Below are positions 24,358 to 35,800 of a stretch of DNA of 38,469 bases, one piece after another. The translations under genes and the position numbers were made by a program. Source of the DNA: Lewinellaceae bacterium (lineage in GTDB: Bacteria > Bacteroidota > Bacteroidia > Chitinophagales > Saprospiraceae); contig JACJYE010000021.1 in the NCBI GenBank assembly GCA_020636255.1, positions 1 to 38,469 on the forward strand. The letters are read 5' to 3'. Under the pieces are notes generated by a model. That model saw only the letters and a list, made by a program, of their open reading frames with translations, was not told the DNA's origin and did not search any database. Positions within the stretch are counted from its first letter, which is position 1; each line of letters begins with the position of its first letter.

Positions 24358-25744
24358 AAAGCTGCGCCAGTAGCCACGCTTTTTCCGTTAGTACGGCCTC
24401 TGCCCCGATCTTATCGCGGAGCTGCTGTGCAGCGGCCTTGTCGTGCGGGTTGAGGTGCAGGAGTTTGATGGTATAGCGGATAATATTGCGATAATTGCGC
24501 CGGTGGTAGCCGATGATCTCCTTACGGCGCAGGAAAGCCTTCATAGCGTCGAGATGGGATTCCAGCAGGCCTCCTTCGCCCAGTTCGTAGTAGGTTTTCA
24601 GCAACAGGGCCTTGGCCGCCAGGTTGAGCAACAGGTCTTCGTACTCCGCCTTCTGCAGCAGCTCCAGCACCTGCCCGTATTGCCGGCGCTCGTACGCCAG
24701 GCGGGCGAGGCTGAAGCTGTACATGCTCTCCTGATGCTCGGGAGGCAGGTATTCCTTGTACTGGTGGATGAATTGCTCGGCCCATTCCAGCTCTTTCTCC
24801 TTGAGGGCCATGGCCACGGCATTGCGATAAGTGAAACGCGAGAAGTTCCCTTCTGGCGCCAGCAGCCCATTCTCCAGGCCTTTCCTGTACAGCTCCAGCC
24901 CTTCGCGGGCAAACCGCTCCTCCCCTTCGTTGAGCCTGCGGATACAATAGTTGACTGCCAGGAGATAGAGGTCGCGGGTTTCGTGAGCGGGAAAGTGCGC
25001 GCCCTGCTCCAGCAACAGGGTTCGGAAATCCTGAAAGTGGTGGCCTGGCTCCCGGCCCGACAAGGCAAAATAACAGTGGTAATAAATAGCGATGGCCGGA
25101 ATAGCCAGAAGTTGCCGCCCTTCGACATGCCGGATCACAGCGTCCAGCATACCGAAATCGTACTCCCGCTGGTATACCGCCTGATGGGAAAGCAACAGGC
25201 ACGCCTGCCGCAGCTTCCTGGCGGCATAGGCCAGGTCGAGGCTGTCGGACACTTCCTGCAGGTTGTGCTCCCTGACGCGCTTCCGGGAAGCGGTAAACTG
25301 GTACTGCTCCTGCTGGATCTGATACTCGCTGTCGTAGTACTCCGCATGCCGCAATACCCGGCCCTCGTGCAACTGCCGCGCCAAGCGGAGGCTCTGTTGA
25401 AAATGCTTGGGCAACTGCCGCTCACGGTATTCCCGGGCCAGAGCTATTCTCTGCCGGGCCTCATCCTCAAGGTAAGGCTGCAACGTCAGGTACTGTTCGA
25501 TCAGCTTTAACAACCAGCTCATGGCATACCGCATCTGCTGGGCATCGTATGGCCGCCCGGGGTAGACATGAGCAAAAGCCTCTTCCTTATCAGGAGGCGC
25601 CGCCAGGCGGCGGAACAGGAACTCAAACAATACACAGACATCCTGCCGGTGATTGAAAAAAGGCGAAGCAAGGAATTTGCGCAACCCCCGGGCTTCCGCT
25701 TTGCTCAGCGTGGCCATCAGGCAAACAAGGCGGCTTCCTTTCAT
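24356..25744 (-). CDS. Uncharacterised all-helical Bacteroidota protein (paralogue 2 of the duplicated pair)
   Basis: A 462-residue protein homologous over its full length to 18282-19694. Shared blocks include the N-terminal S-K-A-E-A-R-G-L-R-K-F-L, the Y-A-A-R-K-L-R-Q-A-C-L-L-L-S-H-Q-A-V-Y segment (paralogue: L-A-D-K-L-R-Q-S-C-L-M-L-A-H-Q-A-V-Y) and the E-T-R-D-L-Y-L-L-A-V-N-Y-C-I-R segment (paralogue: E-L-R-D-I-Y-L-M-A-I-N-Y-S-I-R). There is no signal peptide. Met at 25717 is an alternative start closer to the conserved block. It is divergent from the second T9SS gene, repeating the first pair's arrangement. Function unknown. Confidence 0.8.
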   Translation of the reverse strand: MKGSRLVCLMATLSKAEARGLRKFLASPFFNHRQDVCVLFEFLFRRLAAPPDKEEAFAHVYPGRPYDAQQMRYAMSWLLKLIEQYLTLQPYLEDEARQRIALAREYRERQLPKHFQQSLRLARQLHEGRVLRHAEYYDSEYQIQQEQYQFTASRKRVREHNLQEVSDSLDLAYAARKLRQACLLLSHQAVYQREYDFGMLDAVIRHVEGRQLLAIPAIAIYYHCYFALSGREPGHHFQDFRTLLLEQGAHFPAHETRDLYLLAVNYCIRRLNEGEERFAREGLELYRKGLENGLLAPEGNFSRFTYRNAVAMALKEKELEWAEQFIHQYKEYLPPEHQESMYSFSLARLAYERRQYGQVLELLQKAEYEDLLLNLAAKALLLKTYYELGEGGLLESHLDAMKAFLRRKEIIGYHRRNYRNIIRYTIKLLHLNPHDKAAAQQLRDKIGAEAVLTEKAWLLAQL

Positions 25745-25824
25745 ATTCGTTTACAAATATTTTAATTGATAAATATTAATCTAAGGAACTGATTTAAAAT
25801 ATATTAGCAAATAGTTCTTTTGTC

Positions 25825-25884
25825 TTTTATTTGATAAATGCCCAATTCTGTTTTTGTTTTTCTATCCGCTTCCTCCAATATTTG
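25825..25884 (+). promoter_or_regulatory. Promoter region of the second T9SS gene (two overlapping candidates)
   Basis: TTTT at 25825-25828 (after TTTTGTC), 20 bases, TGTTTTTG at 25849-25856 is one candidate. TTTTTG ending at 25856, 20 bases, AATATTTG at 25877-25884, followed by TATCG, is the second and resembles the other two promoter copies more closely. Either places the start downstream of an upstream Met at 25838, so translation probably begins at 25910. Confidence 0.5.
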
Positions 25885-25909
25885 TATCGTGCAAAAAACA
25901 AGAATCCCT

Positions 25910-28801
25910 ATGAAAATGACGAAAATCGCCACTACCCTGGTTTTACTGTCACTTTGTTTATTCACTGGCCCGTTAATGGCCCAGGGCTGGCTGCAAACCT
26001 ACCAGCCGGGCTATGCAGCGCTTACGATAGCCCGCGAGGCCCTGCCCACTGACGATGGAGGATATATTGCCGTAGGTGATATATCGCTGCCCACCGGCGC
26101 CCCCCGCGATTACATCCGCCTATGGAAAGTGGATGCCAACGGCAGCCTGCAATGGGATAAAGTATTCTTCTATGGTGATATCCGCCTCGACCATTCGAAC
26201 AGCATTTTGCCCCACCCGGAGGGGGGCTACTTTGTGCTCGGCACCAATAACGCCCTCGACGCGATCGTCGGCGAAAACATGTGGCTGCTACGTGTCGATG
26301 CATTCGGCGATACCCTCTGGGCCAGAACCTATGCCACCGCCAGCAACTATAATACTGCTGCGGATATGGTGTTCACACAGGACGGCAAACTGCTGCTCGC
26401 AGGAAGCACGTACGACGGCGTCGATTCCACCTCCGGCGCATACCTCGTAAAGATAGGCCTGGATGGCACGCCGATATGGGAAAAAGAATACCAATGGCAC
26501 TCCCTGGATATCACCCCTACCCTATCCGAGATCAAGCTCCTGGACGACGGCGGCTTTATTGCTACCGGCGCCTGGGCTCACCCCGCCACACCTGCCGTCA
26601 TCCGCTTCGACGCTCTGGGCGACACCTTATGGACAAAAACCTACGCTTTCTCTACCGGCGACGAGTTGTGGGACATCGAGCCCACTCCCGATGGCGGGTT
26701 TATCGTTTGCGGCCAGGCGTCGGGCTTCGCGGGTATCAACCCCATCGCCATGAAACTGGACGCCGCCGGCAATGAACAGTGGCAACAGATCTACGACGTT
26801 TCTTATGCCAAAGCCGTCAGCATCTGCCCGGCGACGAACGGCGGTTATGTGCTGGCCGGCTCGCTGGATAACTACATTTGGTACCCGGCCGCACCTGCTG
26901 GATTTATGCTCAAGATAAATGAAAACGGCGCCGAACAGTGGCGGCATGCCCTGCCCGACTCTTTGGGTGGCTACAGCCGCCTGTCCAGTATAGAGCCCGC
27001 CCCCGACGGCGGATATATCGCGGCCGGCGAGGCCCGCTGGATATCGATGCTGATAAAAACGGACAGCCTGGGCAACTCCATCACCAACGTTCTGAAGGGT
27101 AATTTATACAACGACGCCAACCACAATTGCAGCTACGATGTTGGCGAAGACAGCCTGGCAGGCTGGAAGCTCGTCATCCAGGGCGACGGGCCGGATCAGT
27201 ACGCCACAACCGACAGCAACGGCCAATACAGCATCACTCTGGATACCGGCACCTATATCATCACCGTATTACCACCCAATGCCCTTTGGGAGCCCTGTGT
27301 GCCTGGAGTAGCCGTACAGTTGCAAAATTTCTACGACACGACAGTTGTGGATATGGCCATGCAACCCGGCATCGACTGCCCGCTGATGCAGGTGGACGTG
27401 TCTACTCCTTTCCTTCGCCGCTGTTTCGAGAACCAGTATACGGTGCAGTATTGCAACGAAGGCACCACTGACGCCGTCGATGCGGCAGTTGAGGTGGAAC
27501 TCGACCCCCACCTCTCCCTGACGTCAGCCGAATTACCCTTCCAGAACTTGGGCAACAACCGCTACCGCTTCGAGATCGGGACGGTGCCATACAACAGCTG
27601 CGGTGATCTCAAATTTACGGCCTATCTCGACTGTGACAATACGGTACTGGGCCAGACACATTGTGTGGAAGCGTTTATCTTCCCGGATACGCTATGCCAG
27701 GAGCCGGCCAATTCTACACCGATAGTCGAAGTGGAGGCCGGCTGTACAGGCGACAGCGTATATTTTATCCTGCGCAATATCGGCATAGTCGACATGGCCA
27801 TGCCCGCCGATTATATTGTCATCGAGGATGATGTGATGTACCTGCCCCGCCCGTTCAACCTCGATGCCGGCGACACGGTACGGGTCACGGAGCCGGCCAA
27901 CGGCTCTACCTACCGTTTGGAAGCGCCTCAGCAACCCAGCGCCGGCGGCGGCCTGGTGAGCGCCACAGTCGAAGGATGTGGCCTGAACGCCATGGGAGCG
28001 TTCAGCATCGGCTATGTCAACCAATTCCCGCTCTACAGCGGCAGTTCCTTTATCGACATCGAATGCCGGGAGAGCATCGGCTCATACGACCCCAACGACA
28101 AACAGGCATTGCCCCGCGGTTATGGTTCCGCACATTTCGTCAAACCCGGCACGGCTATCGAATACCTCGTCCGTTTTCAAAATACCGGCACCGATACGGC
28201 ATTCACCGTAGTTGTGCGCGACACCTTATCGCCCTGGCTATCCCCGGGAAGCGTCAGGCCCGGCGCCAGCAGCCACCCCTATACCTGGTCGCTCAGCGGC
28301 GAAGGCATACTGACGTTCACCTTTGCCGGCATTATGTTGCCCGACAGCAGTACGAACGAGGCGGCTTCCCACGGGTTTATAAAATTTATGGCGAACCAGC
28401 GCCCGGGCAACCCGCTGGATGCCGTCATCGAGAACCAGGCAGGCATATACTTCGATTATAACGCCCCTGTTTTAACCAATACGGTATTCCACACGCTGGG
28501 CGAAAACTTCGTGCAGATATCCAACACTCCCGAAATCCCTGAGGAACCGGCGCGCCTGTCGGTGCGGGTAGCCCCCAACCCGGCCAGCGATTGGGCTACT
28601 TTCCTGGTGGAAGGTATGCAAAACACCACGGGTGATTTCCTGCTCTATCACAGCAACGGCGCCCTGGCCCTGCGCCACGCTTTCCAGGGCAACCAATTCG
28701 GCCTGGATATGAGCCAACTGCCCGGAGGGGTATATTTCTTCCGGCTTGAGGCGAACGGTAAGCGCTTGGGAAGCGGAAAGCTGGTGGTGGGCAGGCCGTA
28801 A
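25910..28801 (+). CDS. Large T9SS-secreted beta-propeller/DUF11-like protein (copy 2)
   Basis: 963 residues from Met at 25910 (M-K-M-T-K-I-A), with a clear signal peptide ending L-M-A-Q. The architecture matches 19908-22865: N-terminal blade repeats (for example D-D-G-G-F-I-A-T-G, D-G-G-F-I-V-C-G, D-G-G-Y-I-A-A-G), a regulatory-like beta domain (L-K-G-N-L-Y-N-D-A-N-H-N-C), DUF11-like repeats, a DUF7619-type region opening with S-Y-D-P-N-D-K and containing V-R-F-Q-N-T-G-T-D-T-A-F and I-E-N-Q-A-G-I-Y-F-D-Y, and a T9SS type A sorting domain (V-A-P-N-P-A, ending G-S-G-K-L-V-V). Copy 1 has lost the S-Y-D-P-N-D-K signature, so copy 2 looks closer to the family norm. Surface or secreted; ligand unknown. 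Confidence 0.88.
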   Translation: MKMTKIATTLVLLSLCLFTGPLMAQGWLQTYQPGYAALTIAREALPTDDGGYIAVGDISLPTGAPRDYIRLWKVDANGSLQWDKVFFYGDIRLDHSNSILPHPEGGYFVLGTNNALDAIVGENMWLLRVDAFGDTLWARTYATASNYNTAADMVFTQDGKLLLAGSTYDGVDSTSGAYLVKIGLDGTPIWEKEYQWHSLDITPTLSEIKLLDDGGFIATGAWAHPATPAVIRFDALGDTLWTKTYAFSTGDELWDIEPTPDGGFIVCGQASGFAGINPIAMKLDAAGNEQWQQIYDVSYAKAVSICPATNGGYVLAGSLDNYIWYPAAPAGFMLKINENGAEQWRHALPDSLGGYSRLSSIEPAPDGGYIAAGEARWISMLIKTDSLGNSITNVLKGNLYNDANHNCSYDVGEDSLAGWKLVIQGDGPDQYATTDSNGQYSITLDTGTYIITVLPPNALWEPCVPGVAVQLQNFYDTTVVDMAMQPGIDCPLMQVDVSTPFLRRCFENQYTVQYCNEGTTDAVDAAVEVELDPHLSLTSAELPFQNLGNNRYRFEIGTVPYNSCGDLKFTAYLDCDNTVLGQTHCVEAFIFPDTLCQEPANSTPIVEVEAGCTGDSVYFILRNIGIVDMAMPADYIVIEDDVMYLPRPFNLDAGDTVRVTEPANGSTYRLEAPQQPSAGGGLVSATVEGCGLNAMGAFSIGYVNQFPLYSGSSFIDIECRESIGSYDPNDKQALPRGYGSAHFVKPGTAIEYLVRFQNTGTDTAFTVVVRDTLSPWLSPGSVRPGASSHPYTWSLSGEGILTFTFAGIMLPDSSTNEAASHGFIKFMANQRPGNPLDAVIENQAGIYFDYNAPVLTNTVFHTLGENFVQISNTPEIPEEPARLSVRVAPNPASDWATFLVEGMQNTTGDFLLYHSNGALALRHAFQGNQFGLDMSQLPGGVYFFRLEANGKRLGSGKLVVGRP

Positions 28802-29141
28802 CGGGTGTAAGGCCGGCGCAACCGTGAAGCCTTGCGCCTTTTACTGAGCCCCTGACACAGTTATCTGAAGATTCCCGAATAGGTATAAACGCGGGAAGAG
28901 GTTGTCTCAGAAGTAAGCTTTGAGGTATTCCCGGCAAATATTGAACCGCGAAGACGCAAAGACGCGGAGAAAAGCGCAAAGCAGGGCGTTCAGAAGGAGC
29001 TCTTCCCACGAAAAACCTCTGCGTCTTTGCGGTTAATTATTCTGCAGGTTTGCCTTATGCAGGCTCTTTTGAGACAGCCCCTTATCGTTTTAAGCAAGAC
29101 AGGCAGGGGCTACGCCCTTCCGGCTTTATGCTCTTTTACCC
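28802..29141. other. Convergent intergenic region carrying a MITE-like element
   Basis: Between the stops of the second T9SS gene and the PKD-like lipoprotein gene. It is largely filled by the nested inverted-repeat element at 28900-29079. Nothing else is recognisable. Confidence 0.6.
28900..29079. mobile_element. MITE-like element with nested inverted repeats
   Basis: Outer ends GGTTGTCTCAGAAG (28900-28913) and CTTTTGAGACAGCC (29066-29079) are inverted repeats with two mismatches and resemble the GGCTGTCTCAAAAG ends known from several insertion sequences. Inside, AACCGCGAAGACGCAAAG (28944-28961) is inverted at 29017-29034 with two mismatches; that inner palindrome type is widespread between genes of environmental bacteria. 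No transposase and no clear target duplication are present, so it is non-autonomous or decayed. Confidence 0.55.
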
Positions 29142-29837
29142 CTACTGTACTACCACCTCTTTCGTTATCGGCTCCGACCAGGCCCCCTCATTGTCCTGCA
29201 CCCGCAGGATGATGGTGTAGCGGCCCGGCTCGGGGTAGATGTAGTCGATATAATCCCGAACCGTGGTAGTGGTGTAGAAGCCTTCCAACGTGTACTCGTA
29301 CTGAGTAATTGCGCCGCCCCAGGCCGCATCCGCATCCGTGCTGCCGGCGGCATTGATGCGCACCTCGTACGGCGAGTTCGTGCCCGTCTGCTGCACCGTC
29401 ATCTTCGCCTGTGGCCGCAGGTTGCCCAGTGCCGTGATCTCCACCAACGCCGTGCTCGACTTCTCATCAGGGTCCTTCACCGTCAGGAAGAACGAGAAGG
29501 TGCCCGCCTCCAGGGCGCGGAAACGCAGCTGGCCGTTATCTATCCCGCTAATGTCCACCGCTGTGTTATTGATCAGGTTGCCGGCGTAGTACACCAGGCC
29601 ATCTTCCAGTTTCGACATCGACAGCGTGCGTTCGTCCCGGTCGTCTTCCACCTCAAAAGTGAGGTAGAGCTCAGGGGACAACGTGAATTTCAGCGTATCC
29701 TTCAGCACATCAGCTCCATTGACGAACAGCTTGGGCGGGTTGCTGTCGTAGTTGCCGCTGCCTGTGCCGTCGTCTTTCTTGCAGCCTGCCGCCAGCGCTA
29801 TGGCGGCCATGCCTATGATCAGTCCTTTGGCCTTCAT
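29142..29837 (-). CDS. PKD-like lipoprotein
   Basis: A 231-residue protein with a lipoprotein signal ending A-L-A-A-G-C (Cys19), followed by a short acidic, Gly/Ser-rich tether. Residues about 35-135 form a beta-rich domain (L-Y-L-T-F-E-V-E-D-D, F-F-L-T-V-K-D-P-D), and residues about 140-231 resemble a PKD or Ig-like domain (A-G-S-T-D-A-D, Y-P-E-P-G-R-Y-T-I-I-L-R-V-Q-D-N). It starts 7 bases after the stop of the 2209-residue adhesin on the same strand, so the two are almost certainly co-transcribed; it may serve as a surface partner or anchor for the adhesin. Confidence 0.85.
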   Translation of the reverse strand: MKAKGLIIGMAAIALAAGCKKDDGTGSGNYDSNPPKLFVNGADVLKDTLKFTLSPELYLTFEVEDDRDERTLSMSKLEDGLVYYAGNLINNTAVDISGIDNGQLRFRALEAGTFSFFLTVKDPDEKSSTALVEITALGNLRPQAKMTVQQTGTNSPYEVRINAAGSTDADAAWGGAITQYEYTLEGFYTTTTVRDYIDYIYPEPGRYTIILRVQDNEGAWSEPITKEVVVQ

Positions 29838-29844
29838 CTCTTTC

Positions 29845-32800
29845 TTAGTTTTTGAGTAGTTTAAAAATGGCTTTTTCTCCGTTTTCGCCCTCTACCGATA
29901 AGAGGTACAGCCCGTCCTGCAGGCCCGTTTCGGTGAAGTTCATCTGTAGTTGTTCTACATTATCCCTGAAGTAGGCGCTGGAAACCCATACGGGGCGGCC
30001 CAGCATATCCGACAGGCGCAGTTGGTACCAGCCTTTGTTCTCCAGCTTGAGCACCAGCGTTACCACATCGCCGAAGGGGTTCGGGAAGGCTATACCTGCT
30101 ATGCGGCTGTCTGCCTGCTCGTTCTGGCTGCGCTCTTCCAGTTCTTCCGGCGCCAGGCCCTGATAGGCGCTCACCGTCACGAAATCTTCCTTCATCAGCG
30201 TATTCTGGCAGCCGTCATCGTCCGTTACCGTCAGGCTCACGTCGAAGGTGCCCACCAGGTTGTAGAAGTAATACGGCTCCATCGACGTACTCCAGCCGTT
30301 GTCGCCGAACTGCCAGTAGTAGGTATACCCCGGGTTGGCATTGGCAGGCACGAACTGCACCAGGTCTCCTTCTTCCAGCACGCTGCCCGGGCTGATACTG
30401 AACGTCGCATTCGGCGCCTGTATCTGCACCGTTACCGGCGCACGCGCCGAACGGCAGCCGTTCACTACCGACTCGCCGTACACGATGGTGCTTTGCATCA
30501 GCTGTGGCAGCACCAGCAGGTTGCCCGAATAGAACTCATCGGGTTCCGATAGCGACTCGTACCAGTATACGCTGGCCTGAGGGTAACCCGGCGTAGCTCC
30601 TACCAGGTAGGCTGGCTGGCCTATACAGGCCGGCGCATTGCCGTTGATACTTATAGTAGGCATCGGTATCGCCACGTTCAGGTTGGCCACCTCGGCGCTG
30701 CCCTGTGAGCCATGCCCTTCGCTATCCGTCACCGTATAGGCATAACTGCCCGGCGCCAGATCCTGAAGGACAGCCCCGCTGGCCCCGTTATCCCAATTGA
30801 TCGTATATGGCGGCGTACCGCCGGCTATCGACAGCTCGATGCGCCCGCTCTGGTCGGCATCGCATAACGTGTTGGTTACGCTGGAAGAGATGCTGAAGGC
30901 CACTTCCGGCTGCACGCTCAGATAAGCGGGAATGCTTTCGGTGGCATTACACCCTTCGGCGCTGGTCACCGTCAGGCTCACCGTGTACTGGCCTGCGTTC
31001 CCATACGCATGCTGAGGGTTGGCGTTGGAGGCCGTATTGCCATCCCCGAATTGCCAGTAGTAGCCCGCATAACCCGTTTCTTCCGCGCTGAACTGCACCG
31101 CGTCGCCCGCGAAGGGCTGCAGGCTGCCTGCTACGCTGAAACCGGCGTTGAGTGTCTGTACCTCGAACTCCCGCTCCGCACGCGGAGAGAAGCAGCTGCC
31201 GCGCTGCCCCTCCACGAAGACCGTCAGCGGCCCCTGCTGGGGGTCCACCACCAGCGACGGGCCCGTGCCCAGCAGGATGTCGTTGCTGTCGTACCAGAAG
31301 TAGTTGTCCACCAGCTGGCCCGACGAGGCCAGCAATACGGCCTGCTCGCCAGTACACAGCGGCAGGCTGGCATTCGTGCTGATGAATGGCTCCGATGGCG
31401 TGCTGTACAGCGTAGCTATACTGCCCGACTGCACCGCGCTCAGCCCCGCTCCGTCGGTCACCGTCAGAGCGTAGCTGCCCACCGGCAGGCCCGTGATGGA
31501 GGCGCCCGTAGCGCCGTTGCTCCACTGGTAGCTCAGCGGCGGCGTGCCGTTCAGCACGTTGGCCGTGATCGCGCCGTCTGACTGCCCCTGGCAATCCACA
31601 TGGCTGATGTCGAACAGGATGGCCAGCGTGGTGGAAGAGATCACCCTGACGTATTCGTTATATTGTACAAAGTCCGTACACCCGCCCGTGCTCGTCACGG
31701 TCAGGCGGACGGTGTAGTTGCCTTCTGCTGCATAGGTGTGGGTGGGCGTCATCTGCGTGGAGGTAGCGCCGTCGCCGAAGAACCACTGGTAGGTGTAATC
31801 CGGGTCCGCCAACAGAGGCGTAAACGTCACGATGCCGCCTTCCACGATGGTGTTGGCCGAAGCGGTGAAGCCCTGGTTGGGGTCGTCGGCGTATACCTGC
31901 ACCTCGGTGCGTTGGCCGCTGCGGCATACCCCACTGGCGGCTTCTACGTAGTACGTCGCGTTCTGATCCACGCCAAACTCGCTGTAGATGTTGCCCGAGC
32001 CCAGCAGGCTGCCGCCCTGCGGCGCCGAGTACCAGAAGAAGTTCGTCGCGTTGCCCTGGTTGTCGTAAGCATAGATGACCAGGTACTCGTCCGAGCATAC
32101 GGAGTTGCCGCCGCTGACCACTGCCTGCGGGGGCAGCAGTTCGCCTACGGCGCTGTGCACCTCGGCCTGGCCGGTAATGGTGGCGCCGTCGCCATCCGTC
32201 ACCGTCACCGTATAGCTGCCGGGCAGCAGGCCCTGGAGGTAGGCACCCGTGGCGCCGTTGCTCCACTCGTAGTTATAAGGTGGGTTGCCGTTAAACACGT
32301 CAACCAGGATCGACCCGGCGTTGTCCGTATAACACTGCACATCGGTCGTGTTGAACAGCAGCGCCAGCGATTGGCCTACGCCAACGCTGATCAGCTGTTC
32401 TTCCGTAGCAGAACAACCATTGGCGTCCGTTAACGTTAGTGTTACCGGGAAGTCGCCCTGCCCCTGGAAGGCATGCTGAGGCGACATCTCCGCCGACTGG
32501 CTGCCGTCGCCGAAGTTCCACTGGTAGGTATAGCTATTATCTTGTGTAGATGGCATAAAGCCCACCGGCGAGCCTATCTGGATGTTGCTGCCCTGCACTG
32601 CAAAGCTGGCATCGGGCCCCTGAGGTGTGAGCTGTACCATCTGCCTGCCCTGCGACAGGCAGCCCTGGTAGTAGGCTTCGACATACAGCGTCGTGGGTTC
32701 CTGGATAGAGCCTACCGGGAAAGAAGCGCCAGAAAACAGCAGGTTGCCGCCATTGGCAGAATCCCACCACCGGTAGTCCGCACCCGATACGTTCGTAATG

Positions 32801-35800
32801 GCCACCGCCATGCCCGGTTCGCCCAAACAGAAGGGCTGCCCACCATTGACCGTTACCGTCGGCATGCTGATGGCCGGCGTGTTCGATTCTATCTCAATGG
32901 TTTCTACGGCCGTAACACCCAGGGCATCCATCACCGTAACGGTATAGCTGCCCACTGCCAGGCCCGTTTGCACCGGCCCGGTGAAGCCGTTGCTCCAGAT
33001 GTAGCCATAGGGCGGTGTGCCGCCCGACGCCTGCGCCTGCACAGAGCCTGCACCGTTAATACATTGCGCCGGCTCTACCAGGAAGCTCGCGTTCAAGCCC
33101 AGCATATCCGGCACAACCCGGATAAAGCGCCTCGACCTGGCCGTGCAGCCTGCGAACAGGCCTGCTTCCAGTACTACCTCATAGATACCCGGCTCTGCAA
33201 AAGCATGCGTAGCGTTGGCGCCCGTAGCCACCTCGCTATCGCCGAAGTCCCAGCTGTAGCTCTGTGTACCCGGGCCCGTAGCCGTAAAATCCACGGGCAT
33301 ATTCACCTCTACGATCGTAGCGGATACGGTAAAGGACGCATCCGGCGATTCTATCGGGATGATTAACTCCGTGCGGGCCGCCGATACGCAGCCCTGGTAG
33401 GACGCCTCTACAAAAAAGGCCTGTGCACTCTGCAGGTTGTCGAGCAACAAGGGGTTGCCCACAAACTTCAGCTGCCCGCCAACGGGCGCATCGTACCAGT
33501 AAAAAGTAGCGCCGGTAATATTACTGCTGGCCGCTGCCCAGGCCGTACCGCCCTGGCAGACAGGCAGGCCTGCATTGGCGAACACATCGGGCGCCAGCAG
33601 CTCCGGCTGCGTGCTCAATATCGTGGCCTCGCCTTCAACCGTGTTGCCCAGAGCGTCCGTTACCGTCAGTTTGTAAGCTCCTGCCGTGAGGCCCACCAGG
33701 CTGGCCGTAGTAGCGCCGTTATCCCATTCGTAAGTATAGGGCGGCGTGCCGCCGAACACCAATGAGCTGGCGCTGCCCGTAGCGTCATCCGGGCAGGCGA
33801 CGTGCTGCAGGTTGAAAGCCAGGGCCAGTCCGCCAGACTGGCTGTATACGTTGATGAACATATCCTGCGAAGCGCGGCAGCTATCGGGGCTCACCACCGT
33901 CAGTGTGACGCGGTAGGTGCCCTGGAAGAAGTACTGGTTGCTCACGCTTGTACCGCTATCGAAGTTGCCGTCGCCGAAGTCCCAGCGGTAGGCATAACCG
34001 GCTACCACGCTATCCGGCGTGAAGGTGATGATGCCACCTTCCGGGATCACCGCCTCCGAGGCCGTAAAGGCCGTCAGCAGTTCCTGGGCCGGGATGTTCA
34101 CCTCGGCGCGGGCGGCGGAGGCGCAGCCCCCGATGCGGGCCTCGACGTAGATATCTGCGGGCCCTGCATAGTTGTTGAGCATCAGAGGGTTGCCCACAAA
34201 GAGCAGTTCGCCGCCATTGGCCGCATCATACCAGTGGTACTCGGCATTGGGGTAATCGGAGCTGGCCGCCAGCCAGATATCATCGCCGAAGCAGATATCC
34301 TGGCCGCCGTTGGCGATCACGCTGGGCGGGTCCAGCGTGCTGTATTGGGCGCCGATGGTAACCGTAGCCGTAGCCGTTTTGCCCTGCGAATCTTGTACTG
34401 TTACACTATAAAGCCCCGGCATCAGGCCGGTGATGCTACTGGAGGAAGAACCGTTGCTCCACTGATAACTGTAAGGCCCGGTGCCGTTGAGCACCTGTAC
34501 ACTGGCCGAGCCGGAGGCATCACCGGTGCAATTTGCATCCGTAGATGAGGCGATGGCCACCATATCCGGGCCGCCGGCCTGCGGCAATTCAAGGATATTG
34601 ATGACAATGCTTTGAGTTTCCGAACAGCCCGTAAGCGTATGGGTGACGGTAAAGTGCACCAGGTATACGCCGGGATTATCGTAGGTGTGGTTGATGCTGG
34701 GAGCGGTAGAGTTAGGCGTATTGTCGCCAAAATCCCAGAGGTAGCTTTGCCCAAACTGCGGGGCGAGCGGGAAAAAGCTGATGCTCTGCCCGGGGTAAGC
34801 CACCTCCACCGAGCTGTCGAAGCTGGCATTGGGCGTGGCCACCGATATTGTTACCTGTGTTTTGGTAGCTGAGCGGCAACCGTCCTTGCGGGTTTCCACC
34901 CAGAAGGTTTTCGATTCCTCCAGCCCGAAAAGGATCAGCGGGTTGCCGATGTACTTCAGGTCGGTGCCGGCGGCATCGCGATACCAGTAATATTCCGCTC
35001 CGTCGGTGCTCGACAGGGCGGTGATCCATACGTCGTCCCCCTTGCAGATGATGTTCTCACCGTTGACGATCAGGGTGGGCGCCTGCAATGCCTGTTCGGC
35101 CTGCAGCAGGATGGTTGTATTCTGGACATTGCCATCGGCATCCGTTACCGTCAGGCCGTAGGTGCCGGCCAGCAGGTTGCTCAGGGTGGTGCCCGTAGCG
35201 CCGGTGCTCCACTGGTAGGTGTAAGGCGCCGTACCATTGATGGCCTGGGCGTACAGCTCACCCGAGTTGTCGGTGGGGCAATGCGGTTTGGTAATGTCTA
35301 TGAGGATATCGATATCCTTTTCGGTAATGGAAATGAACTGGAAGCTCTGCGCCGTACAGCCGTCGGGCGTACTTACCGTCAGCCAGACGAGGTAGTTGCC
35401 CGGGGCCGTATAGATATGCTGCGGGTTGGGCAGGGAGCTCGTGCCCCCATCGCCGAACTGCCAGGAATAAGTGGCGGTAGGCGATATGACGGTAGGCGTA
35501 AAGATGATCACGTCCTGCGTATTGGCCGTGTTGGTGTTTACCGCGAAGTTGGCGTTCGGCGCCGGGTTCACCGCTATGGATATGTTGGTGCGCGGCGAAA
35601 GGCAGTTGCGCACATTCGTCTCGGCCGACACCTGAATGGGGGCGGCGATATCGGGCAGCGTCAGTGCCTGCCCTACATGTATCTGGTTGTTGAAAATGTC
35701 ATACCATTGATATGCCGGGCTCTCCATCTCGCTGGTAAAAGCGAAGACGTACACATCTGTGCCCTGGCAAACCGTGTTGCCCGGCCCGGCCACCAGCAGA

